Part shown: positions 1 through 7,328 of the stretch, piece by piece
Position numbering within the stretch: the stretch's first letter is position 1
Layout: the number at the start of each line of letters is the position of its first letter
From: JAWVZH01 sp033722295
GTDB taxonomy: Bacteria; Bacteroidota; Bacteroidia; Chitinophagales; Saprospiraceae
Assembly: GCA_033722295.1 (NCBI GenBank)
Contig: JAWVZH010000089.1
Span: 1 to 13,147, forward strand
Direction of reading: 5' to 3'
Length of the DNA: 13,147 nucleotides
Program-made: the position numbers and the translations under genes
The notes under the pieces: generated by a model
Seen by the model: only the letters and a program-made list of their open reading frames with translations
Databases searched by the model: none
Told to the model about the DNA's origin: nothing

Positions 1-289
1 ACCAAAAGAGAAGTGGGAAGAACTGAAGATAAATTATCACGATCTGGTTTACTTCAAGAATATCGACGGCACCTATAAGATCCCAACGGGCTGGTTGATC
101 GAAAAATGCGGTTGGAAAGGTAAAAGGACTGGCAACGTTGGATGCTATGAAAAACAGGCGCTCGTACTGGTCAATTATGGAGGTGCCACCGCCAGTGAAG
201 TGAGAGATTTGGCTCAAAGGATTCAGAATGATGTAATGAATGAGTTCGGTATCAGGATCGAACCGGAGGTCAATGTGATTGAATCTTGA
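1..289 (+). CDS. murB: UDP-N-acetylenolpyruvoylglucosamine reductase MurB, C-terminal part (5' end outside window)
   Basis: Catalyses the NADPH-dependent reduction of UDP-GlcNAc-enolpyruvate to UDP-MurNAc, a cytoplasmic step of peptidoglycan synthesis. The frame is open from base 2 with no stop, so only about the last 95 residues are present. The visible part is the MurB C-terminal substrate-binding domain: 'IPTGWLIEKCGWKG' matches the conserved 'aGWLIdqcglKG' segment, followed by 'QALVLVNYGGATASEV', and it ends in 'IEPEVNVI'. The first Glu of EPEV corresponds to the family's catalytic acid (Glu325 in E. coli). The extended tail and spacing resemble the E. coli-like (type I) enzyme. An ATG at 95 lies inside the domain and is not a start. 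The gene converges on the MlaD-family gene, 57 bases away. The identification is strong, although the FAD-binding domain lies outside the window. Confidence 0.93.
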   Translation, partial: PKEKWEELKINYHDLVYFKNIDGTYKIPTGWLIEKCGWKGKRTGNVGCYEKQALVLVNYGGATASEVRDLAQRIQNDVMNEFGIRIEPEVNVIES

Positions 290-341
290 GGACTCATGTC
301 CTGGGCTTGTTCGACTTGGTAGGTGTGCCTAGCAGTGGTTT

Positions 342-358
342 AAGCTCTATTCAGAGCT
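342..358. terminator. Weak hairpin between convergent murB and the MlaD-family gene
   Basis: AGCTCT at 343-348 pairs with AGAGCT at 353-358 across a 4-base loop, and the hairpin covers the last codons and stop of the minus-strand gene. There is no T-tract, so it is at best a weak or Rho-assisted end. The other bases between murB and this gene (290-346) show nothing recognisable. Confidence 0.25.
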
Positions 359-1378
359 CTTGTTGAATGCAGGATCGTTTTCAGGTACTTCGTACTCCTT
401 TTGCTTTTTGCCGAAAACCGATACATTGATATAACGCTTGGGATTGAGCCTGATATCCTGTATCAGATAATCCAGGTTTTGTGATACGCGGTCCAGGCGA
501 TTATACAGGGTTTCATCTTTCACCATTTTACCTAAAGTGCCCTGTCCATCTTCGATGGAGACCAGTATGGACTTTAGAGACTTCACACTTTCATTGGTTT
601 CCTCAAGAGTGGTCTTCATAGAAGTGAAGACTTCATCGGCAGAGTTGATCGTTTTGTTTGAAGATTCGATCAACTGATCCACTTCTGAGTTCTTCAACTG
701 TTGAGTAAAGGCTTCCAGGTTATCCAGGCTGGCCGTGATGGTATTTCTGTTATTATTTAGTTCTGTGGTCAGGTCATTGACATTATTCAGCGATTGGCTG
801 ATGGCATTACTAGAGTTCTCAAGTATGTCATCCAGGTGACTTGTGATGTTGTTCAAATTACGGATCGTCAATTGTAGCTCTGTCAATGATTTATTGACCG
901 AACTGTCACCGGTCACACCCTCTTTTACCTTGGATATATAAGCGTCCATATCTTCAGGAGTTCCCATCATGGAACCCAAAAAGCCCTTTGTTCGGCCCTC
1001 CAGAGTACTGCCATCCTCAAGACAGTCATCAGTACACAGACGGTCAAACTCCAGATCGATGGCTTTATCACCGAGAACCCCAGTGGATATGAGCACGGCA
1101 ACGGTCTCTTCGGGCAATTTGATCTCAGACCTGACATCGATAGTTACCTTGATCAGGTTGGCATCCTCTTCATCTATTTGGACATTTATGACCGAACCAA
1201 CCTGGAAACCATTGACCAAAACCGGATTGGATACATCGAGCATATTCACATCCATGTATTTTACATAGTACGTTTTGGACTGGTTGAATAGATTCTGTCC
1301 TTTGAGATACTTATAACCGAATATCAATATGAGGAGGGCTGCAATACCGAGGAGCCCAATTTTAATTTCTTTCTTCAT
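347..1378 (-). CDS. MlaD/MCE-family lipid-transport protein, inner-membrane anchored
   Basis: This is a substrate-binding component of an MCE-type lipid transporter that moves lipids between the inner and outer membranes. Residues 7-25 form one N-terminal membrane anchor (after MKKEIKIG). A single MCE domain follows at about 35-115, including 'VNGFQVGSVINVQI', the usual entry to the domain, and 'LISTGVLGDKAIDLEF' near its end. Residues 145-300 are polar, Asn/Ser/Leu-rich and heptad-like, predicting a long helical or coiled-coil periplasmic stalk. The end, 'GQGTLGKMVKDETLYNRL' followed by 'DIRLNPKRYINVSVFG', is typical of Bacteroidota MlaD proteins. Two cysteines, C115 and C119, close the MCE domain. 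The length (343 aa) is usual for the phylum. Its ATG overlaps the amidase stop by 4 bases, so the two are cotranscribed and probably translationally coupled. The MlaE/MlaF permease and ATPase are not in the window. Confidence 0.93.
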   Translation of the reverse strand: MKKEIKIGLLGIAALLILIFGYKYLKGQNLFNQSKTYYVKYMDVNMLDVSNPVLVNGFQVGSVINVQIDEEDANLIKVTIDVRSEIKLPEETVAVLISTGVLGDKAIDLEFDRLCTDDCLEDGSTLEGRTKGFLGSMMGTPEDMDAYISKVKEGVTGDSSVNKSLTELQLTIRNLNNITSHLDDILENSSNAISQSLNNVNDLTTELNNNRNTITASLDNLEAFTQQLKNSEVDQLIESSNKTINSADEVFTSMKTTLEETNESVKSLKSILVSIEDGQGTLGKMVKDETLYNRLDRVSQNLDYLIQDIRLNPKRYINVSVFGKKQKEYEVPENDPAFNKSSE

Positions 1379-2469
1379 TCCGAGCTTATGCTTATCCTTA
1401 CGTTGTCTTTATATGCCACGATGAATGCACCATTAAAACCGATATCCCTCAATCTTTCCTTTTCGATGTTGGCATCCTCCAAAGAACGGAAATTTCCTGT
1501 TAAGTATTTGAAAAGTCCACCTTCCTCTTGAATATAAACATCGTCAACCTCTTCCCAGGGGCCTGATTGAGTCTGACTGATCGGTTGATTTCTGGATGCG
1601 GCTATCTGTATTCTGTACAACGTCTCAACGGTCGGGGCCTCAGCTTTGTTTGCTATCTGCTCATCATTAACGAGATCTGTGTAATAATTACTAAAAGCAT
1701 TTGACAGGGCATCTGCCATATTTTCGGTTCCGTCTTCGGAAAGCAGGTAATCTTCCTCACTTCTATTGCTTAAAAATCCCATCTCCACCAGAACAGCAGG
1801 CATCGTGGTATAATAGAGGACAATAAAGCCGGCTTGTTTCACCCCTCTGTTAAATCGCTTTAATTGCTCTGAGAGCGCTGCCTGGATCAGGCTGGCTACC
1901 CTGATACTATGTTCGAGGTTGGCGCTCTGGACATTTTGAAGTATGATATGACCTAAAGGCGAATCAGGATCGAGATCGGCATATTGATGGGGATTATCTT
2001 CTAACTTTATTACAGAGTTTTCTCGTTTGGCAACGTCAAGATTTTGTCTGGTTTTATGCAAACCCATGACATACGTTTCAGCTCCATGGACGTGCGGTTT
2101 ATTGTCGATATAGTTGCAATGGAGCGAAATAAAGAGGTCTGAGTTATTCCTGTTAGCTATGGCAGCCCTTTCCTTAAGAGGAATGAACACATCGGAGTCA
2201 CGAGTATAGACGACTTCAACTTCCGGGTGCCTTTCCTTTATCTTTTCACCCAAGCGTAGCGCCACGTTGAGACAGATCTCCTTTTCTCTGCTGTGTACCC
2301 CTGAACATCCAGGATCCTTGCCACCATGTCCGGCATCTAAAACCACCGTATAAGCGTTATTACTTGATTGACCTGAACTAACCAGCGGCAGACTGAGGTA
2401 AAATACTGTTAAAAGGCCGGAGAACAGCAGTATTTGTCTAATTTCGACCGTTGAAGAGTAATTCAGCAT
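1375..2469 (-). CDS. N-acetylmuramoyl-L-alanine amidase (Amidase_3) with C-terminal SPOR-like domain
   Basis: A periplasmic zinc hydrolase that cuts the amide bond between MurNAc and the stem peptide, acting in cell separation and wall turnover. Numbering from the ATG at 2469, residues 10-33 form a signal peptide ending near SSGQ. The Amidase_3 catalytic domain covers about 40-265. The zinc ligands are H48 (DAGHGGKDPG), E62 (SREKEICLN) and H117 (ISLHCN), and the catalytic glutamate is E229 (VLVEMGFLSN). Residues 284-355 ('YRIQIAASRN' ... 'YLTGNFRSLEDA' ... 'GAFIVAY') look like a SPOR domain, which binds denuded glycan at division sites. A TTG at 2475 is also in frame, but the ATG two codons later is preferred. 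The gene is first in a two-gene operon and its stop overlaps the MlaD-family start. An AT-rich 74-base spacer separates it from divergent lptD. All catalytic residues are intact. Confidence 0.95.
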   Translation of the reverse strand: MLNYSSTVEIRQILLFSGLLTVFYLSLPLVSSGQSSNNAYTVVLDAGHGGKDPGCSGVHSREKEICLNVALRLGEKIKERHPEVEVVYTRDSDVFIPLKERAAIANRNNSDLFISLHCNYIDNKPHVHGAETYVMGLHKTRQNLDVAKRENSVIKLEDNPHQYADLDPDSPLGHIILQNVQSANLEHSIRVASLIQAALSEQLKRFNRGVKQAGFIVLYYTTMPAVLVEMGFLSNRSEEDYLLSEDGTENMADALSNAFSNYYTDLVNDEQIANKAEAPTVETLYRIQIAASRNQPISQTQSGPWEEVDDVYIQEEGGLFKYLTGNFRSLEDANIEKERLRDIGFNGAFIVAYKDNVRISISSE

Positions 2470-2543
2470 TGTCAAAGCAATTGAGCGCTTTATATATGTT
2501 AAATTATTTTAATATGAAGATATAAAATGTATTTGTATTCATT
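2470..2543. promoter_or_regulatory. AT-rich divergent promoter region between the amidase operon and lptD
   Basis: This 74-base spacer is strongly A/T-rich and must carry both leftward and rightward start signals. Near matches to the Bacteroidota -7 box TAnnTTTG are TGTATTTG at 2528-2535 (plus) and TTGCTTTG just upstream of the amidase ATG (minus). Each has one mismatch, and neither has a convincing -33 TTTG at the right distance. If used, both would give nearly leaderless mRNAs. Assigned from position and composition only. Confidence 0.45.
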
Positions 2544-5264
2544 TTGATCCGTCTGTCATTTATATTCATTTTAACAGTTCTGCTTAATATCTGGGGTACT
2601 GCACAAATACCGGATAGTATCTCATTGGATAGCATTCAGCCCCAGGATACGGTCCCGCGGGTCAGGATAAGCAAGGATTCGCTGAGCAGCCGTGTTGATT
2701 ACGGCGCCAGGGACAGTATGGTCTTTGACAATGAAAAAAAGTTGATTCACTTGTATGGTGAAGCCTATGTGAATTACCAGTCTTTAAAGCTCAAAGCCAA
2801 CTATATAGTGGTCAATATAGACAGTAATCTGGCCATTGCAGAGGCAGGAAGGGATACCAACAACAATATTATTGGCGTACCGGAATTTATTGATGGAGAA
2901 CAGAAGTTCAACGCCATGAAAATGCGCTATAACTTCAAAAACAAGAAGGGAATAGTGTACGAGGCTTTAACGCAGGAGGGCGATATATATGTCAGGGGAG
3001 CCAGGACGAAATACATAAGTGAAGGAGATGCGACGACAGGGGAGGATCATATTTTCAACCGGAATGCCATTTTTACCACATGTAACCTACCTGAACCACA
3101 TTATGGTATTCGCAGTGGTAAGCAAAAGGTCATACCCAATCGGCTCGTAGTGACAGGCCCGTCAGTAGTGGAGATCCACGGCGTGCCAACACCACTGGTT
3201 ATGCCCTTTGCTTTTTTCCCGCTATTAAAAGGTAAACGTTCGGGACTGATCTTTCCGCGTGACTACGAATATTCCGACAGGTGGGGATTTGGACTCCGTG
3301 AGTTGGGCTATTACTTCCCGATCAGCGATTATGTAGACCTGAGGGTTCTTGGCGACATCTACTTCAGCGGCACCTGGGGTATAACGGCCCGTTCGACCTA
3401 TACCCAACGATACAAATACAGAGGAAGCCTGGAGATCGCCTACAGCGATCGCGTTCAGGAGTTTCCTGAAAACTACAGAAAGCAACATCAGAGGTCATTC
3501 AAGATCGTCTGGAATCATCGACAGGATAAAAAGGCCAATCCATTTTATACCTTCAGCAGCAACGTGAACTTCCAGCTCAACAGATTTGACCAACTCAACC
3601 GCAATGATGCCAACTCGGCATTGAACAATACCTTGAAGTCATCGATAAAATTTACCAGGTATTTTCCGGATAAACCCTTCACATTCACTTCGTCTTTGAG
3701 ACATACTCAAAACCAGAACACTGGAGAGATCAATGTCGCTTTCCCTAATCTGCTGTTCAATGTGCGTCAGATAAACCCTTTTCAGCGAAAGGAGGCCATT
3801 GGAGACCCTAAATGGTATGAGAATATTGGTATGTCATATTCCCTGGAGGCGGAGAATAATTACAATACTCAAGATTCTTTGTTTCTCAAGGATATCAATG
3901 CGAGCAATCTCGATTACGGCGTAAAACACAGCCTCAATATCAGCAGCAATTATACCATTTTGAAGTACCTCCAGTTCAGGACGAGTGTAAGGTTTAATGA
4001 ATTCTGGCATTTCAGGCAACGTACGAAACGCCTGGATCCAACCCTGATCCTGGACACTTTATCTACGGATACAGCTGCCAACGGAGCCGTCGTCGCCGAG
4101 GTTGACTCGATATTCGGCAGGGTATTGACAGATACTATTCAAAAATTTACACCTTTCCATGATTTGAGCCTCAGCGCGGGATTCTCTACAAAGTTGTTCG
4201 GTACTTTAAGGTTTAAGGGCTGGCTGAGAGGAATTCGCCACGTCATCACGCCCTCGGTGAGTTTCAACTACTCACCTAATTACCGGAATGAAAACTGGAA
4301 TTACTGGAAAACGGTGTCTACCAGTACGAGGCCTTCTGAAGATGAGATGGAAGAGTATTCTATTTTTCTTCCTAATATCATCGGTTCACCAAACGTCGGT
4401 GAACAGCAACTATCCATTAATTATAGTTTCGACAATAACTTTCAGGCCAAGATATTCAGCAAGTCGGACTCTACAGAGAAGAACATCAAATTGCTGGATA
4501 ATGTCTCTGTCAGCGGTAATTATAATTATGCTAGAGAGGAGTTGAAGTGGAGTATGATCAATATATCAACTTATACCAAGTTATTTGGAGGACTGACGGA
4601 TGTACGGGTGGGAGCGCGTCTGGATCCATATGCTGTTGAATACGATGAGAATGGCAATGCTGAAAGGATCAATAGCTTTGCATTTGATGAGACCGGTGAC
4701 CTCTTGAGGTTTGACCGCGCAGATCTCAACTTGACGACCAGATTCACAATAGGACAATTAGGAAAGATCGTAAATGGGCTTTTAGGCAAAGGAGGGGGTG
4801 AACCGGTAGGAGATACCCCACCACTTCCTACTACACCTGTTGATCCTGTTTCTCTGGGTCCCGGAGAGATACAGGCTCCTCCGGCTGCAAAAGAAGCACA
4901 AGGAGAATCCCTGTTCGACCTGTTTTCCAACTTTTCCATCAGTCACTCCATAAGATTTGCCTTGACTACCAATGTCAATGGAGACACAGTCCAGATTAAT
5001 AATCATTATATGGAGTTATCAGGTGCTCTGAGGTTGACACCAAACTGGTCAGTGGGATTTACACGGGTGGGCTACAATTTCAAACAGGAGGCGATAACAT
5101 ATCCTGACCTGAGTTTTACGAGGGATCTGCATTGCTGGCAACTGACTTTCAGTTGGCAACCGGTTTACGGCACGTATTCTTTATTCATAGGCGTCAAACC
5201 CGGTTCGCTGGACTTTCTCAAAGTACCTTACCGAAGAAACAATGTGGACACGTTCTTTAATTGA
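2544..5264 (+). CDS. lptD: LPS-assembly outer-membrane protein LptD
   Basis: The outer-membrane barrel that, with a plug lipoprotein (LptE in Proteobacteria), inserts lipopolysaccharide or lipooligosaccharide into the outer leaflet. The start is a TTG. There is an in-frame stop at 2523, and the next in-frame ATG (residue 59) would remove the signal peptide (1-20, ending GTA/Q). Residues about 48-180 form an OstA/LptA-like beta-jellyroll ('IHLYGEAYVNYQSLKLKA', 'NAMKMRYNFKNKKG'). 'TTCNLPEPHYGIRS' then leads into the barrel, with 'PTPLVMPFAFFPLLKGKRSG' and 'SGLIFP', which align by eye with the E. coli entry segment (SGFLIP). The rest to residue 906 is alternating aromatic beta-strand sequence, with a Gly/Pro-rich insert at 750-788. 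Exactly two cysteines are present, C180 and C864. The length (906 aa) suits Bacteroidota LptD. It diverges from the amidase/MlaD operon and ends 24 bases from a convergent lipoprotein gene. Confidence 0.94.
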   Translation: MIRLSFIFILTVLLNIWGTAQIPDSISLDSIQPQDTVPRVRISKDSLSSRVDYGARDSMVFDNEKKLIHLYGEAYVNYQSLKLKANYIVVNIDSNLAIAEAGRDTNNNIIGVPEFIDGEQKFNAMKMRYNFKNKKGIVYEALTQEGDIYVRGARTKYISEGDATTGEDHIFNRNAIFTTCNLPEPHYGIRSGKQKVIPNRLVVTGPSVVEIHGVPTPLVMPFAFFPLLKGKRSGLIFPRDYEYSDRWGFGLRELGYYFPISDYVDLRVLGDIYFSGTWGITARSTYTQRYKYRGSLEIAYSDRVQEFPENYRKQHQRSFKIVWNHRQDKKANPFYTFSSNVNFQLNRFDQLNRNDANSALNNTLKSSIKFTRYFPDKPFTFTSSLRHTQNQNTGEINVAFPNLLFNVRQINPFQRKEAIGDPKWYENIGMSYSLEAENNYNTQDSLFLKDINASNLDYGVKHSLNISSNYTILKYLQFRTSVRFNEFWHFRQRTKRLDPTLILDTLSTDTAANGAVVAEVDSIFGRVLTDTIQKFTPFHDLSLSAGFSTKLFGTLRFKGWLRGIRHVITPSVSFNYSPNYRNENWNYWKTVSTSTRPSEDEMEEYSIFLPNIIGSPNVGEQQLSINYSFDNNFQAKIFSKSDSTEKNIKLLDNVSVSGNYNYAREELKWSMINISTYTKLFGGLTDVRVGARLDPYAVEYDENGNAERINSFAFDETGDLLRFDRADLNLTTRFTIGQLGKIVNGLLGKGGGEPVGDTPPLPTTPVDPVSLGPGEIQAPPAAKEAQGESLFDLFSNFSISHSIRFALTTNVNGDTVQINNHYMELSGALRLTPNWSVGFTRVGYNFKQEAITYPDLSFTRDLHCWQLTFSWQPVYGTYSLFIGVKPGSLDFLKVPYRRNNVDTFFN

Positions 5265-5269
5265 CGTTC

Positions 5270-5300
5270 GGGGATGACCAAGGCATTTCTACTCATCCCT
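5270..5300. terminator. Possible hairpin at the lptD / lipoprotein convergent junction
   Basis: GGGATGA at 5271-5277 pairs with TCATCCC at 5293-5299, extendable by a G-T pair, around a 15-base loop. It spans the whole spacer and the last three codons and stop of the minus-strand gene. No T-tract follows on either strand, so termination ability is uncertain. Confidence 0.35.
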
Positions 5301-5999
5301 CAATTGTAGTTGTGCATTGAACTCTATATTAACGACTTCGGGGTGACTACTTAGCGCAATAAATAATTGGCCAGGTGATATCTTTTGATGGTCATATCGC
5401 AGTAGCCAGGAATTCATATGGTCGGAGATCTTTCTCCTGACTTCGACCTGACCCCAGGCAAGTTGATCTGTGATCTGCTCAATATCTGCACTCTCTTCTA
5501 CTTGAACGATCAAATTGTGGGACATGCCGACATCGTCCACATTGACACTTGCCAATCTTTCCCAGCTTCCCTCATTAGCTATTTTATCCAAAAATCGTCC
5601 CAATACCTGGAGCTTATGTGGTGCTTCCTCCTTGAATTTGTACTGTTGTGTTCCATGCTCGATCACTGTCATCTGTAGATCGGGGATCTGACTTTCGTAA
5701 TAATTCTTATACGAAGACCAATCCATGCCCTCTAGTATTTGGTGCAGGGTTTCTCTTTCCTTTTTATTGAGCTTTCTTGCGTGAATCCCTGTACGCTCGG
5801 TAAATCTATGGCCCTCATAAAGTATCGTACCGTCCTCGTAGACAGACAACTTGAAGACAGGACAAGTTCCGAAACACGCGCCTTTATATAATTCAACCAT
5901 CGGACCCTGGACCTTTTCCTGAAAGGCATTGCGTGAGGAGGTGCACATCGTAAAGAAGATGAAAAATGGGAGTATGCATATTTGGATGAGTAGTTTCAT
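5289..5999 (-). CDS. DUF6438-domain lipoprotein with an extra C-terminal propeptide-like domain
   Basis: The function is not known. The ATG start gives a signal peptide with a hydrophobic core and a lipobox-like FTMC ending at C19, so it is probably an acylated envelope lipoprotein, although Met at -1 is atypical. Residues about 34-145 match DUF6438: 'VELYKGACFGTCPVFKLSVY' with the paired cysteines C42 and C46, then 'EDGTILYEG'. Residues about 155-236 are a separate module: 'HNLIVQVEESADIEQI', 'MNSWLLRYDHQKISPGQL', 'HPEVVNIEFN'. This strand-helix-strand pattern, with 'HP.V...E.N', resembles the propeptide-like domain preceding subtilisin-family proteases, but no protease follows. The gene stands alone, convergent with lptD and divergent from the FemAB/GNAT-like gene. 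The DUF6438 call is fairly firm from its CFGTCP motif; the second domain is an inference by pattern. Confidence 0.85.
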   Translation of the reverse strand: MKLLIQICILPFFIFFTMCTSSRNAFQEKVQGPMVELYKGACFGTCPVFKLSVYEDGTILYEGHRFTERTGIHARKLNKKERETLHQILEGMDWSSYKNYYESQIPDLQMTVIEHGTQQYKFKEEAPHKLQVLGRFLDKIANEGSWERLASVNVDDVGMSHNLIVQVEESADIEQITDQLAWGQVEVRRKISDHMNSWLLRYDHQKISPGQLFIALSSHPEVVNIEFNAQLQLRDE

Positions 6000-6100
6000 A
6001 TTTTGTTAATCAAATTTTAAAATTGCCTTTAAAAACTGGATCATTCATGATTTTGACGATCATCATATGATCAAAACGACTTACTCGTCGTTCTAAATAT
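6000..6100. promoter_or_regulatory. Divergent intergenic region with two adjacent inverted repeats
   Basis: This AT-rich 101-base spacer lies between the DUF6438 lipoprotein gene (-) and the acyltransferase gene (+). It contains GATCAT at 6058-6063 facing ATGATC at 6067-6072 (3-base centre), and AACGAC at 6075-6080 facing GTCGTT at 6087-6092 (6-base centre). The nearest -7-like box is TGATTTTG at 6048-6055, one mismatch from TAnnTTTG. The inverted repeats just downstream of it could be operator sites or mRNA hairpins in the 5' leader. There is no direct evidence of a binding protein. Confidence 0.35.
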
Positions 6101-7324
6101 GTGAATTTGACCAAAGTTAAGAAAGAGTCCCCTGCTCCATCTCTGGAATGGGAGCCGGAAATACTGATTTTTAACCGTATCTCTGAGATCAGGGATATGT
6201 GGAATGATCTTGCTCCAAATAACATCTTTCTTCAGGATGCTTACTTATCGGTTGTTGAACGTTATCCTCCAAAAGGGCTCACGCCTTTTTATGCTCTGGT
6301 CAGGGATGATGAGGGGCAATATGTAGGTAAGATTTATTTCCAACTCAAAAAGTTCAAGGCACAGGAGAGTCTGACATTTGAAAAAGGTAGCAAGTGTCCT
6401 AGCTTCTTTTCTACTTTGGGTTATTACCTCAAGGAATATGTAGCAAAGAAAGTGGAATTCAAAGCTTTGGGTTGTGGAAATCTCATGCTCAGTGGTCAAC
6501 ATGCCTTTTATTTTCGTGAGGATATCCCTAAAGTCGAGCAGCACATAGTGGTGGACATGGCCATTAAAGAATTGTCTGAGCTGTTATCCAGCAAGGATGA
6601 AAATCCATCTGTTGTACTATTGAAGGATTTCCCTGAAGACGAAGCCTTTACCAAAAAAACAGGAGTGGGCACTCAGTTCTATGATTTCAAAGTACAGCCT
6701 AACATGGTTCTTGATATCCGAGAGGACTGGGAATCATTGGATGACTATCTGTCAGCCATGACTTCGAAGTACAGGGTGCGATATAAGAGAGCAAAGAAAA
6801 AGCAGGGTCAGATTTACACTCGTGAACTGAATTACGAGGAAATCGTGGACAACAAGGACAGAATGTTTGACCTGTACACAGAAATAGCCAATGGCGCTGG
6901 CTTTAATCTGTTTATTCTGAGTCCGGATTATATTCCAGAGTTAAAGCGTGTTTTGAGAGGTAATGTCCAGATCACAGGCTATTATAAAGGAGACAATTTG
7001 ATAGGTTATACAACCTTGATCAAGAACGGCGATGAAACAGAAGCCCATTTTCTGGGATTTGAGAACGATCTTAATTACAAGCATCAGCTATATCTCAATA
7101 TGCTCTATGACATGGTTGATACGTCTATTCAGTGGGGTGTGGAGAAGTTGAACTTTTCAAGAACTGCAATGGAGATCAAAAGCTCTGTTGGTGCTGAACC
7201 AGTGCCACTCAATTGCTATATCCGCCACCAGAAGGCCATCCGTAACAAATTTCTTCCTCATCTTTTTGATTATCTCAAGCCAGACGAAGATTGGATCCAA
7301 AGGCATCCCTTCAAGGACCAGTGA
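6101..7324 (+). CDS. FemAB/GNAT-like acyltransferase (peptidogalycan biosynthesis/recognition-type)
   Basis: A cytoplasmic acyl- or aminoacyl-transferase-like protein of the FemAB/GNAT superfamily; the substrate is unknown. The 407 residues read as two GNAT-like halves. The N-terminal half runs about 20-200 ('ILIFNRISEIRDMWNDLAPN', 'NIFLQDAYLSVVERYPP'). The C-terminal half starts at about 208 with 'LDDYLSAMTSKYRVRYKRAK', the basic helix typical of these proteins, then 'GYYKGDNLIGYTTLIKNGDE' and 'LNFSRTAMEIKSSVGAEP' (349-366), a conserved family segment. No signal peptide or membrane helix is seen. The start is a GTG at 6101. An overlapping ATG at 6099 is immediately followed by TGA, and the first in-frame ATG (residue 33) would cut into the N-terminal fold. 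It ends 4 bases from the convergent membrane-protein gene, without a visible terminator. Related proteins modify cell-wall or lipid precursors, but that role is not shown here. Confidence 0.83.
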   Translation: MNLTKVKKESPAPSLEWEPEILIFNRISEIRDMWNDLAPNNIFLQDAYLSVVERYPPKGLTPFYALVRDDEGQYVGKIYFQLKKFKAQESLTFEKGSKCPSFFSTLGYYLKEYVAKKVEFKALGCGNLMLSGQHAFYFREDIPKVEQHIVVDMAIKELSELLSSKDENPSVVLLKDFPEDEAFTKKTGVGTQFYDFKVQPNMVLDIREDWESLDDYLSAMTSKYRVRYKRAKKKQGQIYTRELNYEEIVDNKDRMFDLYTEIANGAGFNLFILSPDYIPELKRVLRGNVQITGYYKGDNLIGYTTLIKNGDETEAHFLGFENDLNYKHQLYLNMLYDMVDTSIQWGVEKLNFSRTAMEIKSSVGAEPVPLNCYIRHQKAIRNKFLPHLFDYLKPDEDWIQRHPFKDQ

Positions 7325-7328
7325 TGCC

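Noticed and set aside
969..1268. Open frame of about 100 codons on the plus strand inside the MlaD-family gene
   Set aside because: It is antisense to a well-supported coding sequence, low in complexity, Ser/Thr/Arg-rich and matches no known protein pattern.
2481..2520. Search for a full -33/-7 promoter for lptD in the divergent spacer
   Set aside because: The nearest TTG (2481) is about 45 bases from the -7-like box, too far to form a promoter, so no precise site is annotated.
4571..5006. Two minus-strand open frames inside lptD
   Set aside because: They lie opposite the Gly/Pro-rich insert, whose GC-rich bases lack stops. Their sequences are Ser/Pro-rich, typical of shadow frames.
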